Of a stretch of 64,000 bases of DNA, positions 56,701-64,000 are shown piece after piece (position 1 is the first letter of the stretch; the number at the start of each line of letters is the position of its first letter). Made by a program: the position numbers and the translations under genes. Source of the DNA: Corylus avellana (Eukaryota; Streptophyta; Magnoliopsida; Fagales; Betulaceae). The notes beneath the pieces are model-generated. The model ran no database searches, was not told where the DNA came from, and saw only the letters and a list, made by a program, of their open reading frames with translations. The stretch spans positions 48,803,385-48,867,384 of the forward strand of contig NC_081541.1 in assembly GCF_901000735.1 (NCBI RefSeq), read 5' to 3'.

Positions 56701-59700
56701 AATTGAAAGCTCTTGTTTCATACATGCTATAAGGGACGCCAATAATGCCCCGCACGCGCTTACAAAATTGGCCTCCACCCATGTCACTATGTCTACTTGG
56801 TTGGGGGATGCCCCACCAAGTGTAGATGATATTGTACGGATGGAGCAATCTTTCCTACTTGTGTGATCTTTTGTAGATCTTTTAAGATAATAAATATTCA
56901 TAATATTCCTTCAAAAAAAAGATCTTGGTGAAAGGACTTGAATTTTGGGGAGTTGGGGTAGGCAGTCTATTGATGAGATACACGGCAGTACTGACAGCTT
57001 CAACCCAGTATTTTGAAGAGAGGTGGGATTGAGCTAGAAGACTAAGATTCAATGATATGCCTATGTTTTCTTTTTAAAACTCCATTTTGTTAAGATGTAT
57101 GTGGACATGTGACTCGATGAAGAATATCATGTGTTGACAGAAATTTAGTAAAGTTATGAGAGGTGTATTCACCGCCCCCATCTATTTGAAGTTGTTTGAT
57201 TTTAAAGGAAAATAGATTTTCTATCAAGCACTTGAATTTAACAAAGGTTTCAAAGACACGTGATTTGAGTTTAAGAGGAAATAGCCAAGTGTATCTAGAG
57301 AAATCATCAATAAAAATAACATACCATTTGCTCCCATTGATTGAAGATAAAGGAGAAATCCATATATCACTATGAATAAGCTCCAATGGAGTAGTGGTGA
57401 CCCGACTAGACTCAGCAAATGGTAACTTTTTGCTCTTTCCTAATTGACATGAAACACAAATAGAACTGACTGGACTTAACTGAAGACACAGGAAGATAGT
57501 AGCTGTGAATCAGATGCTGCAAGATTTGATGACTTGGATGCCCTAAGTGGTTGTGCCAAACTAAAGAAGACAACTTAATCTCAATTCGTGCAGTAAATGC
57601 TCTAACTTTATTTCTGGTGAAGTATTGTAGCCTTAATGGGTAGAGACCATCTTCACTTGCCCCTTGCAGGAGGATCCTCCCTGTGAGGTTGTCCTTAATC
57701 AAGAAATAAGTATCAATTAGTTTAAAATGGCAATTTTTGTCACGACAAAATTTATTAATTGAAAGTAAATTTGTTGTAGCATCAGGACAATGTAAGATAT
57801 TTTTGAGATGTAGGAGTTGATTTGAGCTAAGAAAATAGGAAGATCCAGAGTGGGAGATACCAAGTCCACTACCATTACCTACTGCTACTGTCTCATCACA
57901 GATCTACCATAGGGTATTGAGGCCTTGTTTGTTAAACCCCACCCCATCCCCTCACATTCCCCCACATTCCACCACACTATTCACTTCATTTTTTCCAAAA
58001 AAAAACATTCTTACTTTTATATCAAATCATTCATTTTTTATATCACATCATTTACTTTTTATTACTATTCAAATAAAAAAAAAATCACTGCAAAACAAAA
58101 TTTTCTACTTTTCAATACAACTTTTTCATTTTCCCATATCAATCATTATTTTCTTTTTTATTTTTTATTTTCCCATGAACAATGCGAGGTGGTGGGGGTG
58201 TTGTTTAACAAACACCCCCTGAGTTTTCTTCGGCTCCAACTTAGTTTCTTGGCATGCTAAGAAGTAGCCTATTGTCTCGAGATCTAGCATAGAAGCTGAA
58301 TATCGTGCCATGAACATCATAACTGCTGAGCTCTCATGGCTTCGAATGCTAATCAATGAATTGTAAGTTTCTCTCCATGTTCCTCTTGTACTCTGTGTGA
58401 TAATATAGGTGCTATTGCCTTAGCTTCCAATCTCATCTACCATGCTCGTACTAAGCATATAGAAGTTGAATACCACTTCATCCGTGAGAAAATTCTTCAC
58501 AAAGATCTCAGTGCCAGCTACACTCCAACTGAAGATCAATGTGATAATATCTTCGCAAAGGGTCTTACCTCCTCTCATTTTGTTTTCCTTAGAGACAAAC
58601 TCATGGTCACTCGCCCTCCGATTCGTTGGAGGGGGATGTTAAGGAACAAACAGAGTCTGTTTTGGATTCATTCTTTAAATCCAAACAGAGTCTGTTTTGG
58701 ATTCACTCTTTGAATCCAAACAGATCCGAACCACTCTCTAGCATTATCCTTATAGTTGTTTTTATCTCTTCTCTTTTAGTGTTCTAGTTGTATTTGTTCT
58801 ACTTGTTTGTATTTTATTAGTTCTCCTAGTTTGTATCAAGTTTGGGTTTGTCAAACTTGATTACAATTGTAACTCTTTGCTTGTATATACAAGGAGAAAG
58901 AAGCTAAGACTTCATTCCGCCAAAAGCAAGTTTATCTGGTACTTCAAATCCTTAGGAACGCTTCTTTATTGAGGATGCCCACAACATTTCCTTTTTGTTC
59001 CCGATAAGCTAGCTGTAGGGATCCGGATCAATCTACTATCCCATACAACACCCCGAGCATTATTATTCCTTACCTACTAACCCTAAACATTCATTACCCA
59101 TGCAGTTTTTATGATCAACTTCTTTGTCTTTCTTCTGCAGAATGGTAGTGAGGCCTTAACAGAGTACATGTGTCTACTGAAAGATAAAAAGACTAGTTAC
59201 CTTTCTATTTCTCTCTCTCTCTCTCTTTCTCTCTTTTATTACTAAAGACAAAGAACAAAATTAGACTAGAGGAGAGTTGATGCAGATCGCAGAGCCCTTG
59301 GAATTGCGATCGAGCGCCCGCGTGCCTGCGATCAAGTGCACTCGGGGACACTTATGCGCAATAGGTCTCTAGTTGTGTGATCGATTGCCCTTCTGCCTGA
59401 GATCAATCGCCCTTGTGCCTGCGATGGATCGCACACGGGGCACTATGTTAATTTTTTGCGTTTTTTATTATCTAAAACCGACTTTATGGTATTACTTTAT
59501 TAGGGTTAGGGTTTTAGGAGTCTTTATTTCGTTATTTTATTAGGTTTAGGGTTTTGAGGGTATTTATGTCATATTTTATTAAGTTTAAGGTTTTAGGGCT
59601 ATAAATATATGCTTATAGCCTCCATAGAAAGACAGTTGTTTATTTTGATTAATGAGAATACTCAGAGTTGAGTTTATTCCTCTTTTCCTTCAAAACCTAG

Positions 59701-62700
59701 AGGGTATTTTTCAAGAAAAATTCTTAGATCATTGATAGACTCAAGATCTAGAATTAGTTATCCGCTACTTTATTGTTGTTCTTCGATGCAGGCTACTAAG
59801 TCACACTACATCAGTTGGTATCAGAGCTCAATTACTTTCCATGAATGGGGAGGAGCAACTGCATTACAAACATGAACAAGGTGCACATGCGCACGGAGAC
59901 AGCACATAAAGAGCAACCAGCAATTTGGTTGCAACACATGAGTGGTGGGCCGAACGGTTGTCGTCGCCAACCAAGATCGCGATTCGCAGAGGCGAAAGGC
60001 AAATCTATCACTGAACATTGGCAACACACGGAGGATCGATTCAGAGCTATGAGAGATCAAATTAAAGACTCACTACCTAGTTATCCAACTATGTGGTTAA
60101 CATGGGAACGAATCTAGAAACCCGTTTGCAGAGCGCCGAACGCACGGACGTCAACACCTCGCGCAAGCTCTTGCCAATCGACGGGTGAGTAGATTCGAAT
60201 TCAAGATCCCAAAATTTGACGGGGATCTAGAACCCAACGAATTTTTGGATTGGGTGTTGGCTGTTGAAGAGGTTTTTGAATTCAATGGAGTGCCCGATGA
60301 ACAACGAGTCTCTTTGGTGGTACACATATTCTGAGGAAGAGTTGGTGCATGGTGGTAACAACTGAAGAAAACTAGAAAGTAGGAAGGCAAATTGAAGATC
60401 AATAGTTGGGAGAAACTATTGAAATATATGTGGGTCGCTTTCTTACCCCATAGTTATACCATGGGTCAAAAGTCACAAAATTGGAGACAATGGTCTATGG
60501 TTGTAACAAAGAAAATAGAAAATTCCTACAAAAAAAAGGCATTTAGGGAAATATGGAGTGAGGTGAAGAGTCCACGATAGGCCAATTGGACCCCTACTTG
60601 CCAACCACAAATCCATAAACTGAATCCATAGTCTATGGAGGAGGAAAAAGAATCTGTGGATAAAGAGTTTCAGGAATCCGAATTCATTGATGAAGAGTTC
60701 AGACATGAAAGTGTTGTAGATCCTTCGCAAGGATTTATGGATTGGGATTCCCCGCTAACCTATGATGGCGATGTCATTGAGGAAGAACCGATTAAAGGAC
60801 CTTTGGCATCCGACCTAGAGGACGAATACGAAGATGATGGATTTTCTCCTATGTTTGGCGGCCTCTACCCCGAAGAAGATGACCAAGAGGAAGAGTACGA
60901 AGAAGATGGTTTTTCTCCTATGTTTGGCGGCCTCTATCTCGAAGATGATCAATTGGAAAAGGAAGAACCCACGGGTGGCATTGGCAATTAAGAAGAGGTT
61001 GATGAAGACCTTTCAGGTGAAGTGCCTCATTATAATGGTGAAGGGGTTGATTATATTGATTTCCTTGGGGTTGAAAGTATTTTAAATTCTCCTAATAATG
61101 ATTGTGGTGAGTTCTATACGGTTGAGGAGAATTATTTATTCACAAGGGCAACTATGACTAATTCATTCTTGAGTATCTTCATGGCACGTGGAAGGGAGAA
61201 GGAACAAACGAAGAACGGCAAATCTGAAGGATTGCCAAATAATGTATAGGGCTTTTATGACAACCATCAAGTTATTTTGATGATGAGAAGCATCACGTTT
61301 ATTGTGGGGTAATATTTTGTCTTGATCTTGAGGATGGGCGAGTGGAATGAGTTGACTGGACATCCAAAGGACCGTGGGAAGAACCGGCTGAATTCGAGAG
61401 TGAATTCTCTCCAACAAGGGGAGAATGATGCAGATCGCAGAACCCCTACAATTGCGATCGAGCGCCAGTGTGCTTGCAATCGAGCGCACGCAGTGACACT
61501 TATGTGCAGCAAGTCTCTGGTTGTGCGATCAATTGCCCTTGTGCCTACGATCGATCGCACACGGGGCATTATGTTAATTTTCTGCGTTTTTTATTATCTA
61601 AAATTGATTTTATGTTATTACTTTATTAGGGTTAGGGTTTTTGGAGTCTTTATTTCGTTATTTTATTAAGTTTAGGGTTTTAGGGGTTTTTATGTCATAT
61701 TTTATTAGGTTTAAGGTTTTGGGGTTATAAATATATGCTTATAGCCTCCATAGAAAGGCAATTGTTGTTTATTATTGATTTTGATTAATGAGAATATTCA
61801 GAGTTGAGTTTATTCTTCTTTTCCTTCAAAACTTAGAGAGTATGTAGTTTTTCAAGAAGAATTTTTAGTTCATTGATAGACTCAAAATCTAGAATTAGTT
61901 ATATGTTGTTTTATTGTTGTTTTTCGCTGCAACCTATTAAGTCACGCTGCATCAAGAGTGGATGAATTCTTCTTTATATTTCACTTGTATGAAAATACAT
62001 CTTACGAAGCCTCTAAATAGAGGCATTCAAAAACTAACTTTCAAGGCTTTTACTTCTCCGTATTTATTGTATTAAATAACAAAAACTCATTTCTAAGTTA
62101 AGACTTTAGTTGGGAATTGAATAAACACATGAGTTTAGAAAACTAAAGTCCCTTATTAATTAAAAGAACTTATAACTTCTACCATTTTTTTAAAAAAAAA
62201 AAAAAAAAAAAAACTCTCTCGCGTTATGATTTGATGAGCTTCCAACATCTACAGCCAATTTATTATCTTTTTTAATTATGTTCAAGTCCAAGACAAGTTA
62301 TAGTCCATATTGAAGGAGTCCTTAGACGCCAACCTTTATATTTTCCCATTATTTTGTTTGTTGACAACTTATACAGCTTTCCTGCGTCAGGCCAAGTCTC
62401 TTTATTTGGTTGATTGGTTGGCTGCTATTGTTGAGAAATAGTCCAACATTGCATGTGGAGAAGATCTTGAGCATGTTTATAAGGAATGTGCAACCCTCTC
62501 TTATAGAACCGGTTTTATGAGATAAATTAAGCCCACGAATTTCTTCATGGTATCAGAGCCTGCCACAGGACGAATGGGACCCGTACTACTTACCCCATGA
62601 CAAGGACCAGAAAAAATACCGACCTGCATGTGAGGGAGGGTATTGAGAAATAATCTCACATTGCCTGTGGACAAGACTTTGGGCCTGTTTATAAAAAATG

Positions 62701-64000
62701 GACAACATTCTCTTGTAGAACCGGTTTTACGAAATGAGTTAGGCCCACGAATTTATTCATGGTACCAGAGCTTATCACAGGATGAATGGAAGGTCCACAC
62801 TACTTACCCCGTGACAAGGACCAAGAAAAATACCGGCCTGCACGTGAGAGAAGGTGTTGAGAAATAGTCTCACATTGCCTGTGAACAACATCTTGGGCAT
62901 ATTTATAAGGAATGGGCAACCATCTCTTATAAAACCAGTTTTATGAGATGAGTTAGACCTACGAATTTCTTCAGCAATATTGTGACTATATATGCAGATT
63001 GTGTAGCTGTTTTTTTTTATACACAGGTGTTGTTGCTATGCTTGGTACTGTGTGCTGAAGTACTGGTAGTATTAGTTTTGTTTGTTCTGATGTTTGGGTG
63101 TTTAGATGCTGTTGGAGTTAGGATTTTGCTTTTGTACATGTAGTCTCCTGTTTTGGTTCAGCTGTTTACTGATTTTCTTGTAATTGCATATTTTCGTTGT
63201 TAATGACAAGCTTATTTGAGAAAAAGAAAATAATCTTTTTTTCATATTGATGGGAGAGATAGATAGGGCTTTTTATTTTGGATATATATGTGTTAAATTC
63301 TTTTCTTCTTACTTAGGTTGGGGCCATCATTTTGTATCGAAAACAAATTATCATCTGATAATCCCAGTAGCTGATCTTGAGTTGAATACGCCTTTGGTTG
63401 AAGACTTCCTTCATCTTCAGACCCATATCTTGCATGGGCTAATTCACAGCAATGGGTTTGGCCATTTGCTCTACATCAATGGAATTGCAGCGGGTTCGAA
63501 ATATATCAGTGATAAGGAACTCATGGATTTGTGGGATCGTATTTGCACAAATCTTGGAACTCGGTAAGTGAAACCACCAAATTACTTGGTTTCTTTTAGG
63601 CTTTAAAGACTGGGAATTTATGAAATTTTTTGCTCTCTTGCAGGAAAATCACAGTTAAGGATTTGTCAAGGAAGAGTTCCATGGATCTCAGGTTGCTCTA
63701 CGGGGTTGGTTATGGTCATCCTTGGTATGGTAAATGGGATTACAAATTCTGCCATGGAAGCTTTGGAGTGACAGAGCTTGGTTATTCTAGAGCCATCGAA
63801 GTTCTAAGCTCATTGCAACTTGACCAAATCGTCAAAGATTTTGGTGACGCTGGCAAATGCAGAAGCAAAATCAAGCAATTAATTCGTCACTACAGAGATA
63901 TGAATGAAACCAAGCTGATGACACTCAAAGATCTTCTCAGATTCATGTTAACTATCAAGTCTTATGCTCCTGTGCATATAAACAAGAAAGCTACGTATAC
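53738..64000 (+). CDS. MMD1/MS1-like PHD-finger protein, N-terminal part (continues beyond window)
   Basis: Exons are 53738-54077, 63317-63563 and 63644-64000 onward, with GT-AG introns in phases 1 and 2. The joined protein reads through CDHCRCAG|WGHHFVSK, a junction matching the family. Recognisable blocks: a YNFQTFVDAGYPINPKG N terminus, VVVPLYIIVEDV, the CDHCRC zinc-binding-like motif, YHLIIPV, LHGLIHSNGFGHLL, DLWDRICTNLG, LRLLYGVGYGHPWYGKWDYK, CHGSFGV and LLRFMLTIKSYAP. The PHD finger itself would lie downstream, outside the window. Relatives (MMD1, MS1/PTC1 and similar) are nuclear factors for male meiocyte or tapetum development; the role here is inferred from family only. Intron 1 is about 9.2 kb and full of transposable elements, yet no coding defect is visible. 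An upstream acceptor at 53710 suggests a leader intron. Confidence 0.9.
54140..54419 (+). mobile_element. Copia-type LTR, left copy, in MMD1-like intron 1
   Basis: Starts TGTTAAAGAACGAATAGAGT and shares TTCTAGTTGTA, TGTTCTACTTGTTTGTAT and CATTCCGCCAAAAGCAAGTT with the right copy at 58637-58946. TGGTATTAGATC follows at 54420, close to a primer-binding site. Indels separate the two LTRs, so the insertion is old. Confidence 0.75.
54445..56919 (+). mobile_element. L1-type LINE nested in the Copia element, with gap
   Basis: Flanked by a 17-bp direct repeat AGATCTTGGTGAAAGGA (54428-54444 and 56920-56936), with an A8 tail at 56913-56920. ORF1-like protein from ATG 54608: a DUF4283 region (RSWIFKGQLFTME, FWIRMYDPP) and a CCHC-type start (FCFDCGVIRHG), with a TAG at 54695. 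After the gap come the zf-RVT region (WGDKWIP, WKLKIPNAAKLFIWKAMHN) and the RNase H domain (VKINWDAGIN, EPTMAEALAV), with stops at about 55679, 55994 and 56600. Endonuclease and reverse transcriptase are missing and presumably lie in the gap. Dead element. Confidence 0.88.
55257..55356. other. Assembly gap, 100 N, inside the LINE
   Basis: Exactly 100 N. The flanking domains (CCHC start on the left, end of the reverse-transcriptase region on the right) imply that perhaps 2-3 kb of LINE sequence is unrepresented, so the intron is longer than it appears. Confidence 0.98.
56937..57905 (-). mobile_element. Copia integrase and GAG-pre-integrase fragment, antisense
   Basis: On the minus strand: WHNHLGHPSHQILQ zinc-binding pre-integrase motif (57702-57412), then the integrase core with IDDFSRYTWLFPLK and the DGGGEYTS motif (57386-57090). 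Next is AVYLINRLPTP, with the SPFTK block running into the LINE target duplication. Its orientation is opposite to the RNase H piece at 58223 and to the flanking LTRs. Confidence 0.85.
57921..58219. mobile_element. Tourist-like MITE between Copia pieces
   Basis: Inverted ends GGCCTTGTTTGTTAAAC and GGGGGTGTTTGTTAAAC, bounded by TGA on both sides (57918-57920, 58220-58222). The interior is AT-rich with C-rich edges and has no ORF of its own. PIF/Harbinger affinity is inferred from the end sequence and 3-bp duplication, although TGA is not the usual TTA target. Confidence 0.65.
58223..58636 (+). mobile_element. Copia RNase H C-terminal fragment
   Basis: Translates as SWHAKK, SRSSIEAEYRAM, then a damaged stretch, HARTKHIEVEYHFIREK and TPTEDQCDNIFAKGL, ending at the polypurine tract GGAGGGGGA directly before the LTR at 58637. 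Frameshifts occur near 58365-58410. Confidence 0.85.
58637..58946 (+). mobile_element. Copia-type LTR, right copy
   Basis: Begins TGTTAAGGAACAAACAGAGT directly after the polypurine tract. It contains a short internal duplication of the AAACAGAGTCTGTTTTGGAT segment and an extra TTGATTACAATTGTAAC stretch relative to the left copy. Ends at about TACTTCA. Confidence 0.75.
59278..61954 (+). mobile_element. GAG-only (TR-GAG-like) LTR retrotransposon with perfect target duplication
   Basis: LTRs at 59278-59813 (536 bp) and 61426-61954 (529 bp) begin TGATGCAGATCGCAGA and end ACATCA/GCATCA. The 5-bp duplication AGAGT is at 59273-59277 and 61955-61959. The primer-binding site (TTGGTATCAGAGC, 59815 on) and polypurine tract (AAGGGGAGAA before 61426) are both present. 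The 1.6-kb interior encodes only a GAG domain: FEFKIPKFDGDLEP, FLDWVLAVEEVFEF and AWWQQLK around 60190-60400, with TGA at 60332 and TAG at 60380. An acidic tail follows at 60635-60991. No protease, RT or integrase, so it must have moved in trans. Confidence 0.9.
62429..62973 (+). mobile_element. Tandem TRIM: three 119-bp LTRs and two internal domains
   Basis: LTRs at 62429-62547, 62641-62759 and 62855-62973, each exactly 119 bp, starting TGTTGAGAAAT (TATTGAG in the middle copy) and ending TTCTTCA/TTATTCA. LTRs 1 and 2 are followed by primer-binding sites (TGGTATCAGAGCC, TGGTACCAGAGC). LTRs 2 and 3 are preceded by purine tracts (GTGAGGGAGGG, GTGAGAGAAGG). The internal domains are 93 and 95 bp. 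The outer flanks are GCTAT and GCAAT, probably a 5-bp target duplication with one change. No coding capacity. Confidence 0.88.

Overview
The window is nuclear DNA from a flowering plant, most likely a woody eudicot; I cannot name the species. The signs are AT-rich DNA, GT-AG introns with eudicot-like sizes, plant-specific families (LOB-domain, EIX-type receptor-like protein, MMD1/MS1-type PHD-finger protein) and a dense population of plant retrotransposons and MITEs. Four runs of exactly 100 N (34822, 39357, 43992, 55257) mark scaffold joins of unknown size. Two of them look like contig ends that overlap but were never merged.

Layout. 0.5-6.6 kb: an intact eight-exon NUFIP-like gene (+), a snoRNP assembly factor. 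8.6-11.1 kb: an intact single-exon EIX-type LRR receptor-like protein (-). 12.6-16 kb: LTR-retrotransposon debris. 16.2 kb: a small secreted cysteine-rich protein (+). 17-22 kb: intergenic DNA with several MITEs that keep perfect 9-bp target duplications, and two short LTR miniatures (TRIMs). 22.3-28.6 kb: a complete nine-exon NADH-cytochrome b5 reductase gene (-), followed at 30.1-31.5 kb by a diverged duplicate of its first exon and upstream region. 32.8-37.5 kb: MITEs and a broken Copia element (-) whose LTR ends 32 bp before a two-exon LOB-domain gene (37.6-38.4 kb). 39.5-42.2 kb: a virtually base-perfect second copy of the preceding 2.7 kb, LOB gene included, across an N gap and probably an assembly artefact. 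42.4-50.3 kb: LTR fragments, a Tat/Ogre-type gag-protease remnant with a long minisatellite, and an LTR. 50.6 kb: an ASR (ABA/WDS) pseudogene. 53.7-64 kb: an MMD1/MS1-like PHD-finger gene (+) that runs off the window.

The first intron of the MMD1-like gene is about 9.2 kb. It is packed with an LTR pair enclosing Copia pieces and a nested LINE, a GAG-only LTR element with a perfect 5-bp target duplication, and a tandem TRIM with three 119-bp LTRs and two internal domains.

The genes are unrelated single units, as is normal for plants; nothing here is an operon. I see no CRISPR, rRNA or convincing tRNA gene. The items most worth following are the possible alternative first exons of the cytochrome b5 reductase gene, the false LOB-gene duplication, the LTR sitting on the LOB promoter, the TE-filled MMD1-like intron, and the tandem TRIM.
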